Assembly: GCA_015501595.1 (NCBI GenBank)
Contig: JADNRX010000351.1
Span: forward strand, 1 to 56,608
DNA from: Hymenopellis radicata
Taxonomy: Eukaryota; Basidiomycota; Agaricomycetes; Agaricales; Physalacriaceae
Direction: 5' to 3'
DNA length: 56,608 bases
Below the pieces are notes generated by a model. It was given only the letters and a program-made list of their open reading frames with translations. It did not search any database and was not told the DNA's origin. The position numbers and the translations under genes are program-made. Positions 42,892 through 54,275 of the stretch are shown piece after piece; position 1 is the stretch's first letter, and each line of letters begins with the position of its first letter.

Positions 42892-45135
42892 TCAATAGTT
42901 TTGGCACGAGCCCGCATACGCAGCCTTGATAATATCCGCAGCCCTTTCTGCCATGGCGTACACAGGTGCTGAAGTATGAGCGGCAGGAAGCCTTGGCTGT
43001 AGAAATCGTTAACATACATTCCAAGCTCCGAATAGGAACACTGACAATAACAGATGCGTCCACGATCCTCAGACCCTCTACGCCCTTGACCAACAAGTCT
43101 GGATCAACGACGCCGTACTCAGCGCCCTTGGGAGACATGCTGCATGTTGAGACGGGGTGGTAGAAGGAGACCGCGTTATTGCGAACGAACACATCAATCT
43201 CTTCGTCCGTCGTGGCATTGTTATCCATGGAACCTAAGAAATAGCCGTCCCATGCTGGAGCGGCCATGAATCGGCGTGCGCTCTTGATTGCCTCCCTGAC
43301 GATGAGCAGGTCGATTTCCTCATTGAGAAGGTTGGGGTTGACAAGCGGGTCGGCAAATGGATCGGTTGAGTTTATCGAAACGAAGCCACCTGAGCACTCT
43401 TTAGAAACTTCAGATATATGGTGCAAATGGCGCTCACGCGAAGCCGGAGACACACAGGCAATGAGAAGGCTGAGATAGTTCCCAGATTCTGTCACGCTGC
43501 CCAATCCGTTCTAACTAGTTATCAGCGACTGGAATATAACAGGCAGCATGATCGCTCTTACTTGGAACACGAACTCATAATGAGCCGTGAGTTTGCCAGA
43601 CGATGGGTCTGCATGACTTTCCCAGATAGTTGCGTTTTCTGGGAGGCGCAGCCAGGCAGCATGGTTTGCGAAGGCGTCAACGAGTATGCCGGTCCTTGAC
43701 TCCTCCCATTCCTCAAGCCATCCATTCAACAATGTTTCGTTGCGGTTGATAGTATCCCAAGTTTTGGTCGAATTGACAATGAAATTCAAAGGCAAGCCGA
43801 CATGATCAGTCAGGTTCTTGCCGACAGATGGGAGGTCGACGAGCACATCAATGCCCAAAGAAGACAAAAGCGCAGACTCGCCGATGCCCGAGTGCAGCAG
43901 GATGTTAGGTGTGTGAACGGAGCCCGCGGAGAGAATAACCTCCTTCTTTGCCTGAAGGGTTTTGAACGAACCTGCGAAACATAAGCAACCAGCCAATTCC
44001 GAAAATGTAGACAAACCATCTGTCGCATCCAAGACTTCAACACCGCGGAAGGATAGAATGCCATCATCTGATACACCGGTCTGAACGACGCGAGCCACCT
44101 TTGTATACAGGAGGATATCGAGATTGGAACGAGCGGCGGCCGGACCAGTAAGGTGAGCTTTAGCACTCGAACGTGCTCCAGTGTCGACCAAGGCCTGAAC
44201 CCAGCCTAAATACATGTGTTAGAACTTGATACGAATGAATAACTTGCAGAGCCACCAACAACAAGTTGCTCTCCGGAATTCATGTCGATGGCATAAGGAA
44301 ACTCTGCGAGCTCTGACGTCGTATTCATTACTCTGTCATCAATGGCGCGCGGAAAGCCTGGTACGCTAACACCGATGACACCCTCCGTACTGTGAAATTC
44401 AGGCAGATATTGGCCCGTAGGGTCGTGACCATCTCGAGGAAGGTTAAATTTCTCGCTCTATGGTGTGCTTAATGAAGACACGATATATATAGCGTAAGAT
44501 CTTACCTTCATGAAGTACGGTAGCATATTGGCCCATGACCATCCCTCGTCACCAGTCATTTCAGCCCATGTGTCGATGTCATCTGATGATCCGCGAGTGT
44601 ATACTAGGCAGTCTGGAGCAAAAGCGGTCAATGAAGGTTGGCGGGACCACCTGTGGACTTGTACGCACTAACGGACGTGGAACCACCAAGCCCGAATCCT
44701 GTAGGGAATGGGACGACACGGTTATTGAGACCCGCTTGAGGGATCGTGGTATAATTCCAATCATACGGCGTGTTGGGCGTTAACCGCGTACAAAGAAGTG
44801 GCACGTCGACCGTGATATCTCCGTCATTACTGTCAAGATGATGAAGGTAGAGATGAGCGAGAAATGAATCGACTCACGCTCCTCCCGCTTCGACGAGCAA
44901 GACACTATTTGACGAATCTTCCGTTAGGCGATTCGCGACGGTGCTGCCACCAGGTCCCGCTATGCATAACCCTCGTTACCAAGCTGAGAAGGTAGGATGC
45001 AGAAGAGTTACCTCCAATAATTATAAAGTCGTAGGCATCCAAGCCTTTGATATCGGCAATGTTGGTGTACACCACCCCAAGAGTAGGGGCCACGAAGCTC
45101 GCAAGGCATAACGCGATTGCATTAGAGAGGTGCAT
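42892..45135 (-). CDS. GMC oxidoreductase, aryl-alcohol-oxidase-like
   Basis: A secreted FAD enzyme that oxidises alcohols and, if an oxidase, makes H2O2. Start at 45135 with signal peptide MHLSNAIALCLASFVAPTLG. Exon 1 ends at 45012; the spliced frame gives FIIIGAGPGGSTVANRLTED (Rossmann FAD motif) and LLVEAGG. Next come PFPTGFGLGGSTS joined to VYTRGSSDDIDTWAEMTGDE (GMC signature 1), KKEVILSAGSVHTPNILLHS (signature 2) and SVGKNLTDHVGLP. The active-site His is in SFYHPVSTCSM and the second His in PAAHTSAPVY, the pair seen in aryl-alcohol oxidases. The stop is at 42892. Length is about 570-590 residues, normal for the family. It lies 1.3 kb from the AA14 gene on the same strand, with one small gene between. 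Substrate assignment is inference; glucose or other alcohol oxidase subtypes remain possible. Confidence 0.85.
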
Positions 45136-45718
45136 GTTTCGTAGGGGATTGCAAAGAACGCCGGAGCCCATCCGCCTTTATATGGTTTTCCATAGCTGCG
45201 TCAGAGTTCGACGTTGCGAGTTGGGGTCCGAAGGGATGTGACGAGCAGGCTTCTTCAGCCTGATATTGACACACCAAAGTTCTGTATCTGAAGTGCCAGA
45301 TAACTGTGGATTTGTGGATAGCAAGCATAAACTGATGCGACGTCCCATGATTCGATGAGGAGTCAAGTGCGGGATCCACTCAGTAACCAGAACAATTTGG
45401 CAGCTTCGATATGCATGCCAATCCGCCTTCAAGTCATCCTGTCGAGGGTTCGAATTGGCACATGGGGGTGAAAAGACAAGTCCTGAAAAGGAAACTCTCC
45501 TTGGCCGCCGACAATTGCCGGCCAAAAGTCGATGTCAATTTTGGGAGTTGACTGAGACGTTTTCAACGCGAAAAACCTCTCGACAATTTCACAATCCTCG
45601 TCTTACTCGTAGGTCTACAGGTATCATACATACAGTACAACAAATCGCCTGAATTAGCTGCTTTGATAGGTATAAAGGGTTACTCAGAGAAAGAGAAAAG
45701 AGTGAAACTAACGTCCAT

Positions 45719-46026
45719 TCAAGCTTCTTTTCTGTGAGACACATGTACATGCTTGATGTATGCCTGACTTCCAAAAGTCTGACCGCAACATTTGAGTGAG
45801 GGAGGTGGTGTAGATGGTCGGTCCGGCCCAAACGCTGAGTCGCAAGAGGTCGACGAGGTGTCGGATTCGATACCGTATCGTCGTTGCACGCACAAACTGG
45901 ATTCAGTCAGTCTTCTCGATTGTTGTTCAAATGCGCATAGGATACTCACTCTGGCGATTTCGTGCAGACTCTCGGCGCCTCTTGGCGTGGATGCACGCCG
46001 AACGCCTCGATATCGTCAAAGTTCAT
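45719..46026 (-). CDS. small C2H2-zinc-finger-like protein (84 residues)
   Basis: Exons 46026-45950 and 45896-45719 (255 nt) join in frame. It starts MNFDDIEAFGVHPRQEAPR and ends with CCGQTFGSQAYIKHVHVSH and RKEA, which has the C...F......H...H pattern of a single C2H2 finger but with adjacent Cys residues (CC) instead of C-x2-C. The middle is Ser/Thr/Pro-rich. A lone finger of this kind might bind DNA or a protein partner; function unknown. It lies between the GMC oxidase and AA14 genes. Confidence 0.5.
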
Positions 46027-46434
46027 GCGCGGGATGTTGAAGCCATGGGTAGTAGTGGAGCGGGTGATTGAGTTGTTTCGAGTGGGGGGGTGATTGAATT
46101 GTTTCGCGCGCGAGGCGTCTCTTATACCTGGCAATGAGCGTTGCTGATGATTGGACTGATGAAGGTGCGGAACGGGCGTCTACAACGACAGCGCCTTTAT
46201 AGTGCCATCAGTCAGCCAAAGCACCAACCCATTGTTCAATGAAATTAGCAGTCCGTCCCGGGTGGCCATTGTCAGTTTGAATAATGGAATGAATAATTTA
46301 TAGTGGCGATGTAGGAGTACAAAGGGACAGACAATGGAAACGAGATCAATGCAAAGTCATCCGGGACTTTGATCCAAACTCATGATGGGCAAGGCGTCGT
46401 GGCAGTGATCGTTTCGCGCGTCTGCGCATGGCGG

Positions 46435-47676
46435 TCAGTTGCGATCATCAGTCAGAGTTGAGGTAAGGACCCACCGTGGATACACGCGGCGTTTGGGCGT
46501 GGTAGTCGTCTTGAAGGTATCGCCGAAGATGGTTGCGTTTAGAACGGGCATGAGCCCTACCGGCGAGGGATCAGGAACCGTGTCGTAGGAGTCCTCGAAA
46601 ATGTCGTCCTGTGCTCCGTCGAGGAAGTTGTACCGGTCGAGATATAAGGGCGGCGAGTAGGTGCCTTCAAACATCTAGTGGAACTTGAGTATGACTTGGG
46701 GAGATGATTGACAGCACGAACATTGTTCTGCTCCTTGTTGAACCAGTAGAACGGCTGTTTGGCACCATACGTGCAATTGCTGGGGACGGAGAAGAGCTTG
46801 TTATTAGGTTCGTCGGTACCGCATCGTCGTGCCACTTTTGATTGAGCAACGGGGACTGTCGAGGTTGATCCGGTGATATTGCATCGGTAGCCATTCATGT
46901 AATCTGGATGTAAATCAGACGCGAAAGAGATCGGTAGTGCGGAACACATACTTTGCTCTCCACCGCTATCAGGCTGGAAGAATGAGTATTGAGGGAGTTG
47001 GATGATGTTGAGACCTACCGAGTGAATCCAAAAGAATGCACATATGCAGCCACCGTCCGGACACGGGGCATGCGAGCAGGAACTTGAAAGTCCGTGAAGC
47101 GTGTCCAGACGCAAGTTTGATTGATGCTGAATACGGTAAAGTCCTCGGGTTAACATCGCGCGCGTCGTTCTTGTAGGCGATCGCCATCGCACACCCCGTG
47201 AGGTCGTCAAAGCCCTTTGTATGATACGCCTCCGTGCCGGACCCAGGACAGACGTCGTTCGGGTTATCTGGTTCGCGAATGTCGCCTCCCTCAGATGAGG
47301 CAAAGTAGGACGTGGCTCCCTTGTTACATGCGATTTCGGCAGTGGCGGGTTGGCCTGCTGGGAGTTGGAAGATGTCACCGTCGTTGGGTGGGTAGTCTAG
47401 GTGACCGTGGAACCACCATTGGTCGAAAGTCATGTCCATGAGGGGCGAGACGGGACGATTGTCGTAAGGAAAAGTCTGTTCGGTGACATTGAAACCGCTG
47501 GAAATGGTGAGCTGAACGTCCGTTGCCTGAAAGAAAACCAACATACTACATGCTAGGATGGAAAAAAGCTGAATGTACATTAGTATTGATCGTTGGTTAA
47601 GCAGAATTAACATACCCGAGTGTGCCCTGGCCAGCGGGAAGGCAGTAATTGCCATAAGAATGTTAATTAGGGACAT
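46435..47676 (-). CDS. AA14 lytic polysaccharide monooxygenase
   Basis: Exons: 47676-47616, 47568-47547 (22 nt), 47497-47019, 46973-46952 (22 nt), 46903-46722, 46673-46435. Signal peptide [18 protein letters not shown] precedes the mature start [19 protein letters not shown], nearly that of characterised AA14 enzymes, so the N-terminal copper His is explicit. [27 protein letters not shown], the second brace His in [54 protein letters not shown] (axial Tyr) and [18 protein letters not shown] follow in order. AA14 proteins are secreted copper enzymes that cut xylan coating cellulose. Exon 3 has two 1-nt frame losses, near 47146-47149 and 47064-47068, both at G/C runs; the aligned product continues perfectly in the next frame each time. 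These look like sequence errors but could be mutations. The tail after 46540 is unconserved. Confidence 0.85.
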
Positions 47677-48070
47677 GATATCGTGAATTGTCGTCAAAGC
47701 AATGCCACCGGGGCGTTGAGAAGGTAAGAAAGGGGATGGCATTCATCAACATTGTGAATACGCCTTTTGTACTCGATAATCTGTTACCCAAAGCCCAGAG
47801 TTTGCACGCAGAACAATAAGGAAAGCCAGGGCCATGAGGCCGCTTTTGTTCGCCCGAAAAGGCAGGTCTGCGGCCACGTGATATTACGTATGCTCCTAAA
47901 CCAAGGCAACCAAATTTAATAGTTGCCGCTTTGAGCTCTTTGACTCTTGAGTTTCTCTTCCTGCTTCGATGCGCCACATCTCGAGCCATTTAACCTTTCT
48001 TTCTGACAGAAAAACGTGATTACACCTACCTGGCATCGTCGACGGTGACGACGACGACAGCGACAACACG
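47677..48070. promoter_or_regulatory. divergent intergenic region, AA14 / coiled-coil gene
   Basis: About 400 bp between opposite start codons. No gene and no clear TATA box seen. Confidence 0.35.
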
Positions 48071-49558
48071 ATGAACCACACATCAACCAGCAGAATGCCC
48101 TCATTGACTATAAATGTGCAGCATGCGAAGCGGTGGAGTACGTACAGGTAGGTATTGTGGTGTGTCATGCACAGCGTAGTCGGCAGTGCTGACGGGGACG
48201 ACAGGAAAGCACCAATTCCGGCGGTGGAATTCTGCCAAGATTGTCCAGGAAAATTCCTGCATATCCTAGTACGTTTCTTGACTCTTTCAAAGACGCCGAC
48301 TCACGGTCGAGCAGCACACCGGATCCCGATACAAGTTACACTTTCGGCGTACCCAATCCTACCACTCTACGCGTCTTTGCCCAGCCCCAGGCCAGACGAG
48401 GCACGACAGCGACGATACTCGCAAGCAGAACAGGCCTTGGTTGCGACAGCAAGGCATACATTCGCAGAAGTATCTCCCCGAGAACTGCAGATCCGCACAC
48501 TACGGCAAGCTGCAGCGTTACTCAGCTCACGCTCCGAGGATGCCCGTTCCCGTGCTGCCCATGTTCGCGCCCTCTTGAACGACAGAAATACGGATCCGAG
48601 CGAATTCGAGTCATTAAAGCGGGAGCGGTGGCGCGAGGAACGTCGGTTGGCCGCAGCCGAAGACGAGGCCAAGGTCATCTCGGACCAGCTGGCAGCCCTC
48701 GCGACGACGGATAGCGACGCACCAGCACCATCCATCTCTCGAAAACAAGCGAATCTTCTGCGGTTCCTCAACTCACACGGTTCTGTCAAGCCAAAACCGA
48801 AACACAAGACCATACCCAGTCTCAAGGACGACCGAATGCGTCGGGTCACCATGAGCGCCGCATCGCCTATGCGCCTGCGTACCTCTATCCCTCAATCCCA
48901 TCTCCGCTCCATTTCGCTTGACCTCAATATCAAGCTTCCTCCGCGTCCGCGTGCTGTCTCTGCAAGCAGTAGCTCCTTGCGGACTGTCACCGAACATGAC
49001 GATCTTCAATCAGAGTTGGTACTCGGAAAAGTTCCCAAGCGCTTCAGCTCCACCAGTGTCAGCACTTTGGCAACCGTAGCCGAGGCTGAACCAGAATCTC
49101 CCATTCAGTTTGCCCCCACTGATGGCACGGCACTCATTCATACGTCCTACGCTGTCAACATGCGTCCCACGTCACGGCTCCTCGCTAATCTACCAGCCTC
49201 TTCCATTCCTTTATATGCCCTCGATCTCATAGGTCATTTTGCGGACCACGAGCAACCCGTACTCGACCTGCAGCATTCGCGTCCCTCGGCGCCACGACCG
49301 TCGCAGGAGTGGGAGGTCCTACGCGCACCGACGCCAGATGATGTGCCAGAGACGCCGACCGTGTTTTCGGCTCCCAATGGAATCTCGAAGCGGCGGCCGA
49401 TTTCGCTGAGCTTTTTGAAGCGACAAAGTTCGAGGGCGTCGTTGAATCTTACGTCTATTCCCGAGTCACCGACGCCTAGTCGATGCTCGTCGCCAATGAA
49501 GGCTTTGAACAGGTCGCCTTCGAAGGGGTTGAAGAAGAGGTTGAAGTTCTTTTCATAA
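48071..49558 (+). CDS. coiled-coil, Ser/Pro-rich hypothetical protein
   Basis: Exon 1 48071-48147 (MNHTSTSRMPSLTINVQHAK) and exon 2 48205-49558 join in frame to 476 residues. From 48400 a charged helical stretch (RQRRYSQAEQALVATARHTF, LKRERWREERRLAAAEDEAK) suggests a coiled coil of roughly 120 residues. The rest is disordered and Ser/Pro-rich, with a basic end (SPSKGLKKRLKFFS). In exon 2 before 48370 another frame looks more protein-like (IPAYPSTFLDSFKDADSR, YTFGVPNPTTLRVFAQ) and would connect if one C were removed from the C4 run near 48376; so the true N-terminal third may be in that frame. Family not recognised. Confidence 0.55.
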
Positions 49559-49822
49559 TCCTCTCTGCAAAGTAGCGCTAATTTCTTGATGTATACTTAC
49601 TTGTGTAGACTTACTTTTTTATGACTGTGTACATATGCTTCTGGACTTTTTTGGGACTATTAGCTGTCGTTCTTTTTATACATGTACATTAACGTTGATG
49701 GTTTGCGGTATGTGCGCCATGTTCTTTGTGCAGTTGGCGTGTGCTAAGATTTTCAACAGTTAGAACGAGAATCGTTGAATACATCATGAGAAGGAGAGAT
49801 CGACGCGCTAAGAGTCGAAAAT

Positions 49823-50949
49823 GGCCACTCCTAAATTCCGTTTCACTCTGTCTACAGTACAATACTCAATATCTCTTGCAGGCCTACAAATCCTGAACTA
49901 AGAGATATGTGGTCTGATCCTCTCTGGATGGACTGAATGATTGCAGCTAGTCACAGACCGACGATGCGTCGCACGCCCCCAGGTAACCTCTGCCTAGCAT
50001 ATGAACAAGCGTTGATATAGTAGTTGTACAGTAGTTGTAGTTGTAGTGTAGTATATCAACACTTGCTCATAGGGTAGGCAGAGGTTACCTGGCTAGCCCT
50101 CCTCCCGGGCCGTGGTCAGTTGAGCAACTCGAGCATGACCAGCTACCTAGAGTTTCCTGACGGGCGTGTAGGACTGACTGAGGCTCTACACTCGACTGCT
50201 GTGAAAGTTCAGTCCATTAACGGGACAGGACAGATCCTTTTGTTTCGAACGCGTGATCCTTCTCCAGACTCCCAAGCACGACTCTCGTTCGAATGTATGA
50301 GTCCTCTCCCCCGCTCATCTCCACCGTACTTGCGTTAATTATAAGGCATATCATAGAATTCACGCGTCCATACTAAGCCCGACGAGCGCGTCGCTGCAAG
50401 CTCGGCGGCATCACGGCTGCTAACGCCCGATTCGAATTTGCCAAGTCCAAATCGGGACTCAGCGTCTTCCCCAGACATGACTCATGGCTTTGTGTATTAT
50501 CACAAGGCGTTGACCGACTCCCAGTCCCTTGACCAGAACCATCATGGCTGAACTCAACGCCGCAGAACGTGCCCAGGTTGAAGCGCTGGGCCAGAAAATA
50601 TTTGACTGGCAAAGACTTTCCGAGGAGCACTCTGCCATACTACGAGCAGATCCGAACGCGTACGCCGAGGCATATCAGCAGTACGCCGCCAAGGCACCGC
50701 AGATTGGCACTGTTCCGCCCCGCGGCGAATACGAGGAGCACATTTTGCTTGGGGAGCAACTTCTTGAAAAGGAATGTGTTACATTCTACGAGTAAGCATG
50801 CATGTTACTTTGAGTTGGTACTATATTTCAACTGCTTTCTTTAGTCGTGTCGAAGCTGTTAACACGCTCGCCTATCTCTGTCGCCTTCAGATGACGCTTA
50901 TTCCTGAATTGATCTGGCCGGTTCAGAAGGCAATAAGGGAATATGTGGA
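49823..50949 (+). repeat. inverted segmental duplication, arm 2
   Basis: Partner of 24664-25834. Homology starts at the GGCCACTCCTAAATTCC segment and stops in the second exon of the duplicated gene at GAATATGTG. The 24 kb between the arms holds the OST-alpha, kinesin, dioxygenase, kinase, GMC and AA14 genes. Confidence 0.8.
49979..50092. repeat. foldback (long inverted repeat), copy 2
   Basis: CCAGGTAACCTCTGCCTA at the left and TAGGCAGAGGTTACCTGG at the right are perfect inverted repeats; arms extend to about 45 nt around a TAGTTGTA-rich loop. Better preserved than copy 1. It is 114 bp long and encodes nothing. Confidence 0.7.
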
Positions 50950-50950
50950 A
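50544..50950 (+). pseudogene. hypothetical protein copy 2, truncated
   Basis: MAELNAAERAQVEALGQKIF and the following ~65 residues differ from copy 1 at only a few positions. The intron (from 50794) and the start of exon 2 (RVEAVNTLAYLCRLQMTL) are kept, but homology ends in REYVE and the frame runs into unrelated sequence. The third exon present in copy 1 is absent, so this is a 5' fragment; it may still be transcribed from the duplicated promoter. Confidence 0.6.
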
Positions 50951-51422
50951 GGGTTAATCTACAGACGACGCATTGTACGGTGTCTAAGTCTAATTCTGCT
51001 CTCGACTCCAGCCTGTTCACCTCGCCGAACCCCGCGTGGGCTTGACCGGCGAGACGGAAACTGGCGGGCGGTTTTGACGATGCTGAGGAGAAGTCTCGCG
51101 AAGAGCAATGTAACCCTCAAACTCGTGCTCGCGGTGTTCAGACACCTACTACGAAAATTTGTTAATGAGAGGACGAAGACCGAGAGACGGACTACTTACT
51201 CTTCGCCCGCTGAAGGAAATGATCAGCATACAAGTTCGGTAGTCCAAATGCAACGTCAACTTCATCTGCCAGAACATTGTTTCAGCTCGATAGTCATGAA
51301 AAAAACACCGAGTCATGCACCACTCTCGTAGTTATTAAGGGCTCAATTCTTGAATCTGCGGACATTGATAGAACAATGATCAGTATAGGCAGAATCGTTG
51401 AATGACTATGACTCACCGCCGA

Positions 51423-51888
51423 TTAGACTATAGAACAGCAGCGACTCCGAGCAGAGAAGACATCGAAGAGAGCTGCCCACGTCGTTGTCCGGTATTGCTG
51501 GCGAAGAGAGTCGGCATACCCGGTTCGAGAGACGAAGCACTAGCAGCAAGTCAGTCGAGTAATAGAACCATGTAATCAGGAAACCCTACCATGAGCAATT
51601 GACGACAAGCCTCGTCGCAGAAAGCTGCATGCAGACGACACTCGTGCACGGACATACAGAAGTAGCCGAGATCGTTAACGAGAGATGGCTAGGTTATGTG
51701 AATGAGTACGAGTGTCTGAAATGAAAGTAATCAACCCACCTCGAGTTTGTTGAGTCGATGTCGGGAAGTACCATACTTAAGTGCTGGAACGATGTCGTAC
51801 CCTGATCTGAATATGTACATGAGTTAGGGAGTCAGGCAAGTAGATGATATGATACTCACCTCATCACAAGATGAGGTTGCCAAGCCAT
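51423..51888 (-). CDS. hidden four-exon gene for a Cys-rich 103-residue protein
   Basis: Exons 51888-51860, 51806-51740, 51688-51590 and 51539-51423 total 312 nt; start, three GT-AG introns of about 50 nt, all phases and the stop agree. It starts MAWQPHLVMRSGYDIVPALK and contains a Cys/His-dense patch, YFCMSVHECRLHAAFCDEAC (C-x5-C-x6-C-x3-C with His), then CFVSRTGYADSLRQQYR and a CC pair near the end. No signal peptide. The patch could bind zinc or be membrane-proximal and lipidated at the C-terminal CC, but this is speculation. No family recognised. Neighbours are debris on both sides. Confidence 0.5.
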
Positions 51889-53300
51889 GGGCCAGCGTGC
51901 GTGTCCGAGTCGTAACCCGCAGTTCAAAGGAAGAAAGGAAAGTAGATCTAGAGTCGAACGTCAGCCACGCGTCACAACGGCTCATCAGTTGTGTTACGCA
52001 CTAATCAGTGTATTTCAAAATAGCAATACAAGAGGTAGTTAAGGCCATAAGGTACAGAATAGAAGTGAACACCTTCACATTGTCAGAAGGGAGCAGCGGC
52101 CTTCGCCGCTGGCTCGCTCGCGACTCCCTTCTGAGTATACCGAGAAGGTCAACGAGCATTTGCTACAAAGTAGGAACAACGTTCATCAGTCATGTTCAAA
52201 TCAGTTCAAATCATGTTTAACTTACCATTCAACAATGAGAGGGCCGTACATTCGGTGCGCAATACGAGAGCACGCCGAGTCCCGACACGATTCCGCCTTC
52301 CCGCCCACCCACCGCCGTCGTTCCGGGACTCGTCCTACATCTGACGGGCGCGAGATACGGCCGAGGAGCATACTTCTCATTCACAAGCTCCAATCCTCCT
52401 ATTGAGAAGACAGCTCAAGGACGAATATTCGTCTAAAGGCCAAAATGAGTTTCACAAGAAATAGCCAGAATTCGATAACCCACCAGACAATAACAACGGG
52501 CTCTACAGCCTTCCCGAGTTGTATACGGCGTGTCTGTAGTCATATCCTTCGGGCTACAGGGAGTTCCACCAAGTACGCCGAAATTTTCCCAGACGTCGCG
52601 CCCGATGGTTGTCGGGCAAAGAGCGGGCGCATCGGATCATCGCGGTCAAAACAGTGGTCAAATACTCTGCAGACCAGCAACTATAGTCCCGGAGAAATGC
52701 CGTCAAGCCAGGAGACCGTTTATGAGATCTTGAGATCGGTCTGACCAGTGTATATGGTCAATGTAAGCACAGCGCGAAATATTGAAAAGCGTACCTTGGA
52801 TGAACGAGAGTTCCAATGTTGTCTAAACTGTGTACACTTTACCAGTAGCATGCGAGCCTTCGATACATCTCGCCAACATAGCCCCCCGCATGTCTCCTTC
52901 CCACCGCCCCGCCAGTCATCCCGCCCAGGCCGGATGTCGAACTGACGGACCCAGCATTGGAGACGAGACCACGAGGGAAGTAAGAGATCTATCCTAGACT
53001 ATACACAATAGATATCCTCATGCGATTCCGGTGCAGAAGTCGTCCTAAAGGACCAATTCGTTATCAGGTAAGAATACTTGAGAGAGATTGACTCACCGAA
53101 TGAAAATGAGAGCCCGAGGCGGCCAAGAGTCTGTGGGATTAATCACATAGGCAGAAGCTCGCAACCATCGTGCCCATACGAGTCAAGACAATGTTATCCC
53201 GACCTGGCGAACTCCGTCCTGCCCGTGAATAGTATCGCCCAGGGCGGGGATCCACAACATCACAGCCGCATCGACGGCACGATTAGAGCCGTATGGCTTC
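51889..53300. other. stretch without a supported gene
   Basis: Many GTGAGT and TAG acceptor-like signals on the minus strand suggest a former multi-exon gene, but no set of exons could be joined in frame, and no domain is recognisable. Confidence 0.35.
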
Positions 53301-53990
53301 CTGTAAGCAAATCCTGTGGCGAAAAGCGGGCCAAAGACAGTCTAGAAAGGTAAATTTAATCTTGAGTGATATAGGTCCAAACTAGAAATACTCACCGAAG
53401 GCTAGCCAGGACACCGAGAGCTCCAGCATTCCGTCACTGCTGTATATGGAAGAGTAGACCGATAATCGTCGCACTGCGACAGCACCAGCACAAGAACGGC
53501 CCGTCATCCCGAATCTTGTCATGGCAAACTTGGCGCACGTTGAGGAATCCGCCAACAACGGCGCGGCCATATTGACGGCATACGATACACCCAAATGAGT
53601 TCAGGAAACGAATGTAGAGCAACTCGGCCGCAAAGATGGTCTAGATGAGAAAATTAATTCAACATGTGTTGTCCGAAAAATGAAGAACGTGCCGCCATTG
53701 AACGAGACACCCGTAATACTTCAAAATCGGCGAGAAACTCCTGTGGTATTGTCCGCGTCGATTCCAAGAGCCACTGTGACTCGGAGCAGTGCAATCTTGA
53801 AGGTGCCTCGAGCACGCACACCCCAAAGTGACTGGGTGCACCGTGACGAGACTTGCTCATACGAGAAACGGCCGAGCAGACGTCAATCTGGTCCGAATAC
53901 GCCTATAGTTGGAGATGTGTCGTCCTTTAGATGGCCGGCGTTGAGCCCCGCGAAGTTCCAATCACAACTTGACATGTGCATAGTGAGTAC
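53300..53990 (-). pseudogene. possible relic of a sugar-transporter (MFS) gene
   Basis: The minus frame around 53450-53600 reads GVSYAVNMAAPLLADSSTCA and KFAMTRFGMTG, resembling the N-x-AAPLLxxE...HRAKFAxxY step of lactose-permease-like transporters, then a YSSDGMLELSVSWLAF segment in the place of the usual TYG...DWxWRLPxxLQ. Upstream, WNFAGLNAGHLKDDTSPTIG and FNGGTFFIFR are readable but separated by stops. The resemblance is partial and no transporter could be made from it. Confidence 0.3.
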
Positions 53991-54040
53991 GGCGGCGGGG
54001 GTGAATACGAGAGGACGCTAGAGGACGACGCGACGATCAA

Positions 54041-54275
54041 GAGCGTGTCGAAGACGCTATCCATGCGTTCCAGGGTGTCAGCGCGGGTTGTGTCCAAATC
54101 GACAAAATTTGATAGTGGTTGCGGGTTCTGGAGGCGAGGACAACGGCGGCGGCGGCGCCATGATGAGATATACAAGTGAGAGACGTTCGACAGTGTGTCA
54201 AAAACGCTGTACGTGGGCTCCAGGGCATCGGGACGTGTCGGTTTCAAAGACGACCGAACTTGATGGTGGTGGTCA
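54041..54275 (-). repeat. imperfect 150-bp direct repeat
   Basis: A segment starting GAGCGTGTCGAAGACGCT at 54041 recurs diverged from 54191 (CAGTGTGTCAAAAACGCT), a period of 150 bp. On the minus strand both copies keep a similar 50-codon reading ending SVFDTL, so this may be a tandemly repeated exon or protein repeat in a lost gene (frame 53927-54298). Confidence 0.5.

Noticed and set aside
48367..48852. 161-codon antisense frame within the coiled-coil gene
   Set aside because: A shadow of the GC-rich helical coding region on the opposite strand.
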